From the NCBI RefSeq assembly GCF_014651235.1, contig NZ_BMWM01000010.1, positions 1-57,641 on the forward strand: a stretch of 57,641 nt of DNA, in the 5' to 3' direction. Positions 17,194 through 24,577 of the stretch are shown here, piece after piece. The position numbers and the translations under genes are program-made. Each line of letters begins with the position of its first letter. Within the stretch, counting starts at the first letter, position 1. The notes below the pieces were generated by a model, which saw only the letters and a program-made list of their open reading frames with translations, was not told the origin of the DNA and made no database searches. This stretch comes from Leuconostoc lactis KCTC 3528 = DSM 20202. Lineage in GTDB: Bacteria; Bacillota; Bacilli; Lactobacillales; Lactobacillaceae.

Positions 17194-17316
17194 ATTGCCT
17201 TGCGGTTGGGAGGCGATACGTGAATATTTTTCATCTAAAGATGAAAAAGTTTAGTTTTATTTCTTGATGCGTATCCTCTAAGATAAATATAGACGTTATT
17301 TAAGGGGAAAAGCATC

Positions 17317-18654
17317 ATGACACAAAAACATCAGCTGGCACGGACGCTATCAGGCCGGCATATTAACATGATTGCCCTGGGCGGAACGATCGGTACCGGT
17401 TTGTTTTTAGGTGCGGGTGGCTCAATTCAAAAGGCCGGCCCAGCTATTTTATTGGTCTATATCATTACTGGTTTCTTCGTTTTTGCCATGATGCGGGCGC
17501 TTGGCGAATTACTACTGTCTGATCATGATCAGACCACCTTTATTGGCTTCATCAAAAAATATCTCGGGCCACGAGCTGGCTTCGTGATGGGGTGGACTTA
17601 TTGGATTGGTTGGATCATTATTGCAATGGCTGAGCTAACGGCTATTGGGCAATATATGCAGTTTTGGCTGCCAGGAACGCCTGCATGGCTGTGGGAGCTA
17701 ATCTTTTTGGGGCTATTGTACACCATGAATATTGTGGCGGTGAAAGCCTTCGGCGAAGCAGAATTTTGGTTCGCGTTGATTAAGATTGTGGCCATTATAG
17801 CCATGATTCTGACAGGCATCATTATGGTTGTTGGCCATGTCCGGACAAGCGTTGGCGTGACCCAACTATCAACCTTGTGGTCACACGGTTTAGTGGCTGA
17901 TCACGGGCGTCAACTCTTGACAACTTTCCAAATGGCCTTCTTTGCTTTCTTGGGCGTTGAATTTGTCGGGATTGCCGCTTCAGAAACTCAAAATCCGATT
18001 AAAACAATTCCAAAATCAATCAATTCCATTATTATTCGTATTTTGATCTTTTATGTTGGGGCTTTGTTGGCCATTATGGTTATTCAACCCTGGACGGATT
18101 ACAGTGCCGATCACTCACCGTTTGTCCAAGTCTTTTCAAATATTGGGATTAGTACGGCAGCCGGGATTATTAATTTTGTCATTTTGACGGCCGCGGCTTC
18201 GTCATTGAACAGTGCCTTGTTTACAACTGGGCGCATGCTCTTCTCACTTTCACCGAAAAAAAGTTACTTGGCGCAAGTTAATCGGCGTTGGATCCCGTTA
18301 CGGGCGATCACAGCATCGACTATCTTGGTTACGTTAGCCATCGGTTTGAACTATGTCTTCCCAGAAGATGCGTTCAGTCTGGTGACGTCAACGGCATCAG
18401 TGACATTTATTGGCATTTATGTGGCCTTGTTAGTGACGCATCTGAAATATCGTCGCTCAGCTGATTTTAAACAGGGTGAGCAACATTTTAAGATGCCATG
18501 GGCACCTGTATCAAATTATTTGACGATTGCCTTTATGTTAGGTATTTTTGTGATTTTACTATGCTCACCGGCAACTATGGGGACAACTATTTTTGCCATC
18601 GTATGGTTTATTGTACTCACTATTTTGAGTATATTACGTGTTAAAAACAACTAA
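17317..18654 (+). CDS. Amino acid permease (APC superfamily, AAT type)
   Basis: A 445-residue transporter with 12 predicted helices. The first helix has the unwound substrate motif GGTIGTGLFLGAGGSIQKAGP (about 22-42), then FVFAMMRALGELLL. The late MAFFAFLGVEFVGIAASETQNPIKTIPKSIN is typical of the LysP/AroP/GabP/cycloserine group. Substrate is not decidable by eye; lysine, aromatic amino acids, GABA or alanine/serine are all possible. A trp/tyr-type ABC transporter lies immediately downstream on the other strand. The start has AAGGGGAAAAGCATC-ATG, and a strong shared terminator follows. Confidence 0.85.
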   Translation: MTQKHQLARTLSGRHINMIALGGTIGTGLFLGAGGSIQKAGPAILLVYIITGFFVFAMMRALGELLLSDHDQTTFIGFIKKYLGPRAGFVMGWTYWIGWIIIAMAELTAIGQYMQFWLPGTPAWLWELIFLGLLYTMNIVAVKAFGEAEFWFALIKIVAIIAMILTGIIMVVGHVRTSVGVTQLSTLWSHGLVADHGRQLLTTFQMAFFAFLGVEFVGIAASETQNPIKTIPKSINSIIIRILIFYVGALLAIMVIQPWTDYSADHSPFVQVFSNIGISTAAGIINFVILTAAASSLNSALFTTGRMLFSLSPKKSYLAQVNRRWIPLRAITASTILVTLAIGLNYVFPEDAFSLVTSTASVTFIGIYVALLVTHLKYRRSADFKQGEQHFKMPWAPVSNYLTIAFMLGIFVILLCSPATMGTTIFAIVWFIVLTILSILRVKNN

Positions 18655-18680
18655 AAAAACCGCCGAAAGGCGGTTTTTTT
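18653..18680. terminator. Bidirectional terminator
   Basis: AAAAAACCGCC-GAAA-GGCGGTTTTTTT between the permease gene and the convergent trpXYZ-type operon. Confidence 0.92.
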
Positions 18681-19434
18681 AAGCCATGAAATAAGTTAAA
18701 ATCTTAGCTTCATCTAAAACGGCTTTTTCGTCGTCACGTACATCGAGCACAATTTGACCAGCATTAAGAATAATTAAGCGGTTACCATACTTTAAAGCAT
18801 CGGCTAAATTATGGGTAATCATCAAAGCCGTGAGGTGATTTTTGACTACCTGGTCGTTTGTGGCATGCATGAGTTGTTCAGAAGTTTTGGGATCTAGCGC
18901 TGCGGTATGTTCGTCAAGCAGTAATAATTCCGGTTTGACGCGGGTAGCCATGAGGAAACTCAACGCTTGGCGTTGCCCACCTGAGAGATCACCAGTTGCA
19001 GTTTGCAAGCGGGTATCTAAATTGTTCCCCATAACCTTGGTCAATTGGGCATATTCAGCAAGTTTTTCTTTAGTGAGTCCGCGTGGCCGCAATGTCCGTT
19101 TTTGGCCACGTTTTTCGGCTAATAACAGATTTTCAGCGACGGTCATCCGTGGCGCTGTCCCCATTTTAGGATCTTGGAAGACGCGTGCGATGGTGTCAGT
19201 TCGGGAAACGGCTGTGGTATGGGTAATATCTTGCCCGTTGTGCAATAAAGTACCTGACGCAACGGGGAGATTACCGGCAATAGTGTTAAACAAGGTAGAC
19301 TTTCCGGCACCGTTAGTCCCAAGTACGGTAATGAAATCACCGTCATAAATATTAAAGTTGAGATGATCAAGGATTTTGACGTTGTCACCAACGGTGACAA
19401 CAATGTCTTGTAATGAAAGTACCGGTTTAGTCAT
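18679..19434 (-). CDS. ABC transporter ATPase, TrpZ type
   Basis: A 251-residue ATPase of the transporter encoded with the two upstream genes. It has Walker A GTNGAGKSTLFN (about 35-46), a Q-loop near ARVFQDPKMG, signature LSGGQRQALSFLMA and Walker B LLLLDEHTAALDP. The signature and D-loop resemble ATPases of the LivG/ABC_sub_bind-associated class. Its start overlaps the permease stop by 8 nt. The attenuator-like leader with tandem Trp codons suggests tryptophan as substrate. Confidence 0.85.
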   Translation of the reverse strand: MTKPVLSLQDIVVTVGDNVKILDHLNFNIYDGDFITVLGTNGAGKSTLFNTIAGNLPVASGTLLHNGQDITHTTAVSRTDTIARVFQDPKMGTAPRMTVAENLLLAEKRGQKRTLRPRGLTKEKLAEYAQLTKVMGNNLDTRLQTATGDLSGGQRQALSFLMATRVKPELLLLDEHTAALDPKTSEQLMHATNDQVVKNHLTALMITHNLADALKYGNRLIILNAGQIVLDVRDDEKAVLDEAKILTYFMA

Positions 19435-20326
19435 GTGGTGTGACTCCTTTTTTGATGACGTGTTCCAAGCGTAAAGCCTGACGTAATTGTGGTAACATCA
19501 TGGCGACAGCGAGGACAATGGCTGAAATCAAATTCAAATCGTTTGTTGAGAAGCCAAGTTGCAAAACGGCTAGTAGGACCAGACGGTAAATAATTGAGCC
19601 GACAATGACGGCAACGAGGCGTTCGTTCAAAGACAACTCACCAAAGGCGACTTCACCAATGATAATCGAGGCCAGCGCGATAACGATCACACCAATCCCC
19701 ATGTTGATGTCGGCATAGCCATTATTTTGGGCGATGACAGCCCCGCCAAAGGCGATTAAACCATTGGAAAGCATCAAGCCCATAATGGTCATCCGATCGG
19801 TCTTAATACCAATAGATTGTGCCATTGTGGCATTGTCCCCTGTAGCAATAAAAGCTTGCCCAAGCTCTGTTTGCAAAAAGAAGATTAGGCCAAGCGTGAT
19901 GACGGTAATAATTACAAAGCCGACGACAACGCCATCAAAATATTTTGGTAAGTGTTGGAGAAAGGATGCTGAGAAAATGGATTGTTGGTTGAGCAAGGAA
20001 ATATTGGCTGACCCCATAATGCGTAAATTAATTGATAATGACGCTGTCATGACTAAGATACCAGCCAAAAGGATTGGAATACGGCCTTTGGTGTAAAGTA
20101 AGCCAGTCGTTAAACCAGCTAACGTGCCAACGACAAAAGCGGCAAGGGTGGCTAAATAAGGATTAAACCCGTGCGCAATCATGGTCACGGCAGTGGCGGC
20201 CCCGAGGGGAAAGGACCCTTCAACGGTCATGTCGGGGAAGTTTAAAATTCGGAAGGTAAGAAATAGGGCAACGCCTAGAACGGCCCAAAGTAGCCCTTGG
20301 CCAATGCTTGATACGATCATACTCAT
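19427..20326 (-). CDS. ABC transporter permease, TrpY type
   Basis: A 299-residue BPD_transp_2 permease with about 8-9 helices, starting MSMIVSSIGQGLLWAVLGVALFLTFRILNFPDMTVEGSFPLGAATA; the NFPDMTVEGSF segment is specific for the subclass paired with ABC_sub_bind proteins. It also has TGDNATMAQSIGIKTDRM, a cytoplasmic loop contacting the ATPase. Its start overlaps the stop of the binding-protein gene (ATGA), and its end overlaps the ATPase gene, so all three are translationally coupled. Confidence 0.85.
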   Translation of the reverse strand: MSMIVSSIGQGLLWAVLGVALFLTFRILNFPDMTVEGSFPLGAATAVTMIAHGFNPYLATLAAFVVGTLAGLTTGLLYTKGRIPILLAGILVMTASLSINLRIMGSANISLLNQQSIFSASFLQHLPKYFDGVVVGFVIITVITLGLIFFLQTELGQAFIATGDNATMAQSIGIKTDRMTIMGLMLSNGLIAFGGAVIAQNNGYADINMGIGVIVIALASIIIGEVAFGELSLNERLVAVIVGSIIYRLVLLAVLQLGFSTNDLNLISAIVLAVAMMLPQLRQALRLEHVIKKGVTPHD

Positions 20327-21327
20327 TTGATGACTTCTCCTTTGGTTTCTGCTGCTTTAATCATGCTGTCGGGGAGTTGAATCCCTAATAGCTGCGCTTG
20401 CTTTAAGTTCACGACCATATCCCCTTGGGTAATGGTTTTAACGGGGTAGGTGGCAGGATCTTTACCTTTGAGCACCTTGGCGGCCATGATGCCGGCTTGA
20501 TACCCAATATCATATTGACTCACAGAAATAGTCGCTAAGCCACCATCTTTGACCATGGTATCAACTGCTGGAATGACTGGAATTTTGTTTTGATTGGTGA
20601 CGTTAATCAGCGTCTTCATGGCACTGGCCACGCCGTTATCTTGTGGGGCATAAACCACATCCACTTGACTTGCCATGGTTTCGGCAACTTGTTGCATATC
20701 ATTAGTCGTTGAAATGGTATACAGCTTGACGTTGTAACCCGCTGCTTGCGCAAGTTTGGCCATGTTTTTGGCATTATATTCACCACCGTGATCAGACGTG
20801 GTATAAATGATTCCTAATTTTTTAGCATGGGGGACAGCTTGTTGGATTACGCTGAGGTGTTGTGATAGCGGTGAGTCACCGGTCGTCCCGGTCACGTTAT
20901 TACCAGAATGTTGGGCTGTTTTGACTAATCCTGAGCCAGCCGGATCAGTAATACCGGCTAAAATAACCGGGTGATCACCGTTGGCTGTTTTAGCTAATGA
21001 CAAAGCGGCTGGTGTCGCAATCCCAATGGTGAGGGTGGCATTTTCATTGGCAAATTTTTGTGACATCGTTTTTAAATTGGCCTGGTTCGCTTGGGCATTT
21101 TGATAATCAATTTTGATTTTCTGCCCGCTATAACCTTGTGATTTTAAGCCAGCGAGAATCCCGCGATGAATCTCATCTAGGGCGGGGTGGGTTACCAGTT
21201 GTAGGATCCCGATAGTGGGGACCGTGTCAGCCTTTTTGGCGCTACTGTTAGGGTGACTAGTTGTCACAAACGCCACGGCGAGAAAGGCGACAATGGCCGT
21301 GATAGTAGCTAGTAAACGTTTATTCAT
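20323..21327 (-). CDS. ABC substrate-binding protein, TrpX type
   Basis: A 334-residue periplasmic-binding-like protein of the ABC_sub_bind family (PF04392). The start is the ATG at 21327, preceded by GGAGAATTGAAG; the frame extends upstream but only into the structured leader. Residues 1-22 form a hydrophobic signal or anchor with no lipobox cysteine, so the protein is either secreted or anchored by the uncleaved helix, unlike classical lipoproteins. Core segments are PTIGILQLVTHPALDEIHRGI, GIATPAALSLAK, VILAGITDPAGSGLV, NVTGTTGDSPLSQHL and VVYAPQDNGVASAM. Substrate is inferred as tryptophan from the leader; tyrosine or other aromatics remain possible. Confidence 0.85.
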   Translation of the reverse strand: MNKRLLATITAIVAFLAVAFVTTSHPNSSAKKADTVPTIGILQLVTHPALDEIHRGILAGLKSQGYSGQKIKIDYQNAQANQANLKTMSQKFANENATLTIGIATPAALSLAKTANGDHPVILAGITDPAGSGLVKTAQHSGNNVTGTTGDSPLSQHLSVIQQAVPHAKKLGIIYTTSDHGGEYNAKNMAKLAQAAGYNVKLYTISTTNDMQQVAETMASQVDVVYAPQDNGVASAMKTLINVTNQNKIPVIPAVDTMVKDGGLATISVSQYDIGYQAGIMAAKVLKGKDPATYPVKTITQGDMVVNLKQAQLLGIQLPDSMIKAAETKGEVIK

Positions 21328-21351
21328 CTTCAATTCTCCGAATTTCTCTCT

Positions 21352-21398
21352 AAAATAAAATTGACCTTGGATGGCCACACAGGGCTTTCCAAGGTCAA
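21352..21398 (-). terminator. Second terminator-like hairpin in the trp leader
   Basis: On the minus strand TTGACCTTGGA pairs with TCCAAGGTCAA (inner GCC/GGC), followed by TTTTATTTT. It lies between the first leader terminator and the trpX-type start, so it also has to be avoided or read through for expression. Confidence 0.7.
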
Positions 21399-21433
21399 AA
21401 GAAAAGTCTGTATGGCATATTCCCATACAGACT
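21397..21433 (-). terminator. Attenuator terminator of the trp leader
   Basis: On the minus strand AGTCTGTATGG pairs perfectly over 11 bp with CCATACAGACT, followed by TTTTCTTTT. The 5' arm GTCTGTATGG can alternatively pair (9 of 10) with the upstream CCATACCGAC (plus coordinates 21453-21462), which gives an antiterminator. Confidence 0.8.
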
Positions 21434-21511
21434 CGAATGTTACACAAAATGCGTCGGTATGGATAAAACAAATGTTTTAAACATCAGCTTTATCCGTTAC
21501 CGAAAAGCTGA
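21434..21511 (-). promoter_or_regulatory. Alternative hairpins of the trp attenuator
   Basis: Minus-strand pairings, given in plus coordinates. TCAGCTTT (21504-21511) pairs with AAAGCTGA (21484-21491). GGATAAA (21489-21495) pairs with TTTATCC (21461-21467), continued by TCGGTA (21498-21503) with TACCGA (21454-21459). The first and second options share bases and exclude each other. GCGTCGGTA at the leader-peptide end can also pair with TACCGACGC. Confidence 0.7.
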
Positions 21512-21512
21512 C

Positions 21513-21560
21513 TTACCGACGCCACCAGGCATTGTTCAATTGTGCTAACACATTTTGCAT
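21513..21560 (-). CDS. Tryptophan leader peptide (MQNVLAQLNNAWWRR)
   Basis: A 15-codon ORF starts with ATG at 21560, nine nt downstream of a GGAG site, and ends with TAA at 21515-21513. It has two adjacent TGG (Trp) codons as codons 12 and 13, followed by two arginines. It lies 24 nt after the expected transcription start of the trpXYZ-type operon and upstream of mutually exclusive hairpins and terminators. A ribosome stalled at the Trp codons would leave TCAGCTTT free; a ribosome at the stop codon would cover it. This is the classical design of a trp attenuation leader. The ORF is too short for standard gene callers. Confidence 0.85.
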   Translation of the reverse strand: MQNVLAQLNNAWWRR

Positions 21561-21590
21561 GATTTTTTCTCCGATTTGTTTATGGCTTTA

Positions 21591-21619
21591 AGAATACTAA
21601 GAAGTCCATGAGTTGTCAA
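21591..21619 (-). promoter_or_regulatory. Promoter of the trpXYZ-type operon
   Basis: On the minus strand TTGACA (21619-21614), a 17-nt spacer and TATTCT (21596-21591). Transcription should start near 21584, giving about 255 nt of leader before the trpX-type start. Confidence 0.8.
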
Positions 21620-21757
21620 TAGTGACTTTAACATTTTTCTTGAGGCGTTTTTTTTAATCTGTCGTTGGGCATCATCACTATTTGTGGTGTGATAGCAGAA
21701 AAATTTTCTGAAAATGTTGAAAATAACTATGATTTGAAAATGTAAACGGTCGCTTTT

Positions 21758-21786
21758 TTGCTCATTGACGACAAAGTTGTTAGAAT
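21758..21786 (+). promoter_or_regulatory. crcB1 promoter giving a likely leaderless mRNA
   Basis: TTGCTC (21758-21763), a 17-nt spacer and TAGAAT (21781-21786). The ATG is 7 nt after the -10, so transcription should start at or within a base of the start codon. No SD and no fluoride riboswitch fits in front. Confidence 0.55.
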
Positions 21787-21793
21787 AGAGAGT

Positions 21794-22189
21794 ATGCAAA
21801 AACAACAGCATTATTTAACAGAACTGGCACTTGTGAGCTTTGGTGGTGGGATCGGCGGAAGCCTACGCTACCTGTTGCACTTTGTTCCAGGTATTGGCCC
21901 CCTACCAGTGATGACTATGATGATTAACTGGTCGGGTACGTTTCTTTTGGCTTGCCTGGGTGCCTATCTAGCACAAAGGGCGAGTCGACTCGCGAGTTGG
22001 CAAACGTTTATCGGTACGGGTGTGATTGGTGGGTATACCACGTTTAGTACGATGGTCTTGAAATATTTCCAATTGACGACAATAGCGCTTGTTTGGGCGG
22101 TAGGTTATTTGCTACTGACAATCGTTGGTGGCTTGATTTTTCTGCGCTTTGGGCGTTGGTGCGGTCGTCGGTTAGGTGGTGTGCAATGA
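21794..22189 (+). CDS. crcB: Fluoride channel subunit Fluc/CrcB 1
   Basis: A 131-residue four-helix membrane protein of the Fluc (CrcB) family, which exports toxic fluoride. Evidence is LVSFGGGIGGSLRYLLHF near the N-terminus, NWSGTFLLACLGAYL and GTGVIGGYTTFSTMVLKY, the conserved GG-TTFST element containing the pore residues. The next gene overlaps by ATGA and encodes a second Fluc protein, so the pair probably makes a heterodimeric antiparallel channel. The start is at 21794; upstream TTG codons would place the start inside the promoter. Confidence 0.9.
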   Translation: MQKQQHYLTELALVSFGGGIGGSLRYLLHFVPGIGPLPVMTMMINWSGTFLLACLGAYLAQRASRLASWQTFIGTGVIGGYTTFSTMVLKYFQLTTIALVWAVGYLLLTIVGGLIFLRFGRWCGRRLGGVQ

Positions 22190-22527
22190 CCATACTAATG
22201 GCGATTTTTATCGGTTCTTTTGTCGGGACAATGTTACGCTATGTGTGTTTGACGTTTTGGCCGTGGCAAACGACGTATTTAACAGCTGTCTTTACCGTGA
22301 ACATGATAGGGGCCTTTTTTATGGGTGTCATGTTTGCCACTAATACCTTACAAGTTTGGCATGGGGCAATAGCCACCGGTGTGCTTGGTGGTTTAACCAC
22401 TTTTAGTACCATGATGACCCAAAGTGCCCAACGGCCACGGCGACAAAGTCTTTATTTGATCGTACAGGTTGCGACGGGATTGTTGAGCTTTGTCTTAGGT
22501 AGCTTACTGGCTGTCATTTTAAAATAA
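22186..22527 (+). CDS. crcB: Fluoride channel subunit Fluc/CrcB 2
   Basis: A 113-residue partner of the preceding gene with IGSFVGTMLRYVCLTF, TVNMIGAFFMGVMFA and GVLGGLTTFSTMMTQ, the same Fluc signature. Its ATG overlaps the stop of the first subunit (ATGA), with GGTGGTG as the site. Two adjacent, different subunits are common in lactic acid bacteria, where the channel is a dual-topology heterodimer; that role is inferred. Confidence 0.9.
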   Translation: MTILMAIFIGSFVGTMLRYVCLTFWPWQTTYLTAVFTVNMIGAFFMGVMFATNTLQVWHGAIATGVLGGLTTFSTMMTQSAQRPRRQSLYLIVQVATGLLSFVLGSLLAVILK

Positions 22528-22583
22528 ATCAATAAGATACCGGCCGTTGTCCCCTTAATTAACGACTGGTTTGGGAGAAAATA

Positions 22584-23465
22584 ATGTCTAAAATAGCAAT
22601 TATTAGTGATTCAGCTTCAACAATACCGACTACCTTGCGTAATCGGTATCATATTTTCCAAGTGAATGATCCGATTATTTTCGGGGATGAAGTGTATAAA
22701 GAAACAGTTGACGTTCAGGGTCTTGGCGAATTAGTTAAGATGATGAAAGACAAGAAAATGATTGCCTCAACGTCACAACCAGCACCTGGCGATTGGGAAG
22801 AGGCTTTGAACGATGCCAAAGCAGCCGGCTATGATGCCGCTTTGATTATCCCGATTTCTGCTGGGTTGTCAGGCGCCTTCCAAACAGCGCAAGCCGTGGC
22901 GGCTGGGTATGATGGCATGGCTGATGTGCGCGTATGGGATTCTAAGTTTGCCGTGATGGGTTCAGGCATGCAAGCCGTGATGGCTGCTGATATGGCTGAA
23001 AAGGGCCGCTCAATGGATGACGTTTGGGCTGCTTTGACAACGTTACGTGAGACTTTTGATGTGCGTTTTGCTGTCAATGACATTTCACATTTGCAACGGA
23101 CGGGCCGTTTATCACGTGGAGCGGCGCTAGTTGGTGGTTTGTTAAACATTAAGCCCATTTTATCAATGGATGTCCAAGGTGAAGGTAAGATTGGTGCCGT
23201 TGGCAAGGCGCGCAAGATGAGCGGCGCCTTAAAAGAAATCAAAACCGCATTGGATCAATATTTGACCCAGGTCGATTATCCAGTTCGGGCTGTTGTGGTT
23301 GATGGTAATAATCAAAAGCTCGGGGATAAGTGGTTAAAGGACTTACAAAACGAGTACCCAATGGTGACCTTTGAACGTGGTGAAATTGGGGCTTATATTG
23401 GGGTTCATACAGGTGATGGCGCCATGGGTGTCTTATGGGCCCGTGATTGGGAAAATATTATTTAA
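22584..23465 (+). CDS. DegV-family fatty-acid-binding protein
   Basis: A 293-residue DegV/FakB-type protein. It starts IAIISDSASTIP, the first fatty-acid carboxylate-binding motif (Asp-Ser-x-Ser, about 7-12), and has ISAGLSGAFQTAQAVA and NDISHLQRTGRLSRGAALVGGLLNIKPIL. FakB proteins present fatty acids to the kinase FakA; the FakA gene is not in the window. Start follows GGGAGAAAATA. No terminator is visible between the previous gene and this one. Confidence 0.88.
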   Translation: MSKIAIISDSASTIPTTLRNRYHIFQVNDPIIFGDEVYKETVDVQGLGELVKMMKDKKMIASTSQPAPGDWEEALNDAKAAGYDAALIIPISAGLSGAFQTAQAVAAGYDGMADVRVWDSKFAVMGSGMQAVMAADMAEKGRSMDDVWAALTTLRETFDVRFAVNDISHLQRTGRLSRGAALVGGLLNIKPILSMDVQGEGKIGAVGKARKMSGALKEIKTALDQYLTQVDYPVRAVVVDGNNQKLGDKWLKDLQNEYPMVTFERGEIGAYIGVHTGDGAMGVLWARDWENII

Positions 23466-23480
23466 TCATAACTGATGATG

Positions 23481-23521
23481 ACAGTAGTCGAGGGTAACCT
23501 TGGCTGCTGTTTTATTTTTTT
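23481..23521 (+). terminator. Terminator after degV-like gene
   Basis: ACAGTAG/CTGCTGT stem with inner CGAGG/CCTTG pairs and a TTTTATTTTTTT tail. Confidence 0.75.
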
Positions 23522-23589
23522 GTGGCGCATAGTGTCTCAGTGTGACATGATATAATAGAACGATACAATTAATATATGGGGACGACTAA

Positions 23590-24228
23590 ATGAAACAATC
23601 GAAAGCATACCAAATTACGTATGAGGTATTAAATGCCGTCACGCACGGCTTGGGATTTTTATTAGCCGTTGGCGCAGGAGTTGCGCTAATTTTTCATGTC
23701 TTGCGACGCCCGGTAACAGGGTTAGAAATTACAGCAATCGCTATCTATGTGACCACGGTGGGCTTCTTTTTATTAGCTTCAACACTTTTTCATTCGCTGG
23801 TCTTTACCCGAGCAGCTAAAACTTTTCAATTCTTTGATCATGCCGGGATTTACCTAGTGATTTTGGGCAGTTATACACCATATACTTGGCTATTAATTAA
23901 AGGTTGGGTCGGTTGGACGATTTGGGGTGCCATTTTGGCAATGACCATTGCTGGCTTTATCTATGACCTATTTTTTGTTGGCCGTTGGCCATGGGTGTCC
24001 GTGACGATTTATTTGGTTATGGGTTGGTTGATTGTCTTAGCGATGCCGGTACTTTGGGGCGTTTTGTCACATACAGCCTTTTGGTTGTTGCTGGCTGGTG
24101 GCTTGACTTATTCAGCAGGGACAATTTTCTATCTCGTACCAAAAATTCCAATGGGTCATGTTTACTGGCACTTTTTTGTGCTAGGTGGCGCTGGCTTAAT
24201 GTTTGCTAGTATTTATATCAGTCTATAA
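23590..24228 (+). CDS. Hemolysin III (PAQR) family membrane protein
   Basis: A seven-helix protein of 212 residues in the HlyIII/YqfA group. It carries the family metal-site residues: ASTLFHS (about 61-67) with a serine and histidine, FFDHAGIYLVILGSYTP (about 80-97) with an aspartate, and a paired-histidine segment HVYWHFFVLGG near the end. Members are related to adiponectin receptors and are proposed zinc-dependent hydrolases of lipid amides, while haemolysis was reported only for some. The start follows GGGGACGACTAA, with TATAAT about 35 nt upstream. Confidence 0.88.
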   Translation: MKQSKAYQITYEVLNAVTHGLGFLLAVGAGVALIFHVLRRPVTGLEITAIAIYVTTVGFFLLASTLFHSLVFTRAAKTFQFFDHAGIYLVILGSYTPYTWLLIKGWVGWTIWGAILAMTIAGFIYDLFFVGRWPWVSVTIYLVMGWLIVLAMPVLWGVLSHTAFWLLLAGGLTYSAGTIFYLVPKIPMGHVYWHFFVLGGAGLMFASIYISL

Positions 24229-24260
24229 AAAAGCAATCATCAGTTGATGATTGCTTTTTT
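24227..24260 (+). terminator. Terminator after the HlyIII-family gene
   Basis: AAAAAGCAATCATC/GATGATTGCTTTTTT hairpin with an AGTT loop. Confidence 0.88.
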
Positions 24261-24273
24261 GATGCTTTAATGC

Positions 24274-24308
24274 AAAGAAAAACAGCGCATCAGATCTGAT
24301 GCGCTGTT
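24274..24308 (-). terminator. tRNA-Lys terminator, 28-nt perfect palindrome
   Basis: AACAGCGCATCAGA and its exact reverse complement meet without a loop at 24281-24308. On the minus strand it is followed by TTTCTTT, as expected for the end of the tRNA-Lys transcript. Confidence 0.8.
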
Positions 24309-24315
24309 AATGTAG

Positions 24316-24388
24316 TGGACAGTCAGGGGCTCGAACCCTGGACCCACGGATTAAGAGTCCGTTGCTCTACCAACTGAGCTAACTGTCC
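24316..24388 (-). tRNA. tRNA-Lys(CTT)
   Basis: Cloverleaf on the minus strand: acceptor GGACAGT/ACTGTCC, D-arm with AGCTCAGTTGGTAGAGC, anticodon stem ACGGA/TCCGT around CTCTTAA (anticodon CTT), T-arm CAGGG-TTCGAGC-CCCTG, and discriminator A. CCA is not encoded. Confidence 0.95.
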
Positions 24389-24420
24389 ATCACGTTGTAT
24401 TGTTTCAAACAACATATAAT

Positions 24421-24449
24421 ATAATATCATGGGATTAAAATTTGTGCAA
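24421..24449 (-). promoter_or_regulatory. tRNA-Lys promoter
   Basis: On the minus strand TTGCAC, a 17-nt spacer and TATTAT. Confidence 0.7.
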
Positions 24450-24544
24450 CACTTTTTAGCAAAAAAATGCTGAAATTGACATTTTATGGCGAGTTGCAAG
24501 AATATAGTATAAAATAAAGAAAGTTAAATTGGAAGGAATTGTAG

Positions 24545-24574
24545 TTGTTAAGTGATCAGCTACACAGTGATTAA
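24545..24574 (+). other. Nine-codon upstream ORF coupled to uppP
   Basis: A strong site GGAAGGA (24531-24537 region) is followed after 7 nt by TTG and a nine-codon ORF (MLSDQLHSD) ending in TAA three bases before the uppP ATG. uppP itself has no Shine-Dalgarno, so ribosomes may reach it by re-initiation. Confidence 0.45.
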
Positions 24575-24577
24575 CCT

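Noticed and set aside
21328-21590. T-box leader for the trp-type operon
   Set aside because: No AGGGTGGNACCGCG-type T-box sequence or specifier stem; a leader peptide with Trp codons explains the leader better.
21640-21793. Fluoride (crcB) riboswitch upstream of the Fluc genes
   Set aside because: No crcB-motif consensus is visible and the promoter position leaves no leader.
21545-21811. 88-codon minus-strand ORF across the trp leader and crcB start
   Set aside because: It runs through the trp promoter and leader ORF in another frame and lacks a ribosome-binding site.
22829-23242. 137-codon minus-strand ORF
   Set aside because: Antisense shadow of the well supported DegV gene.
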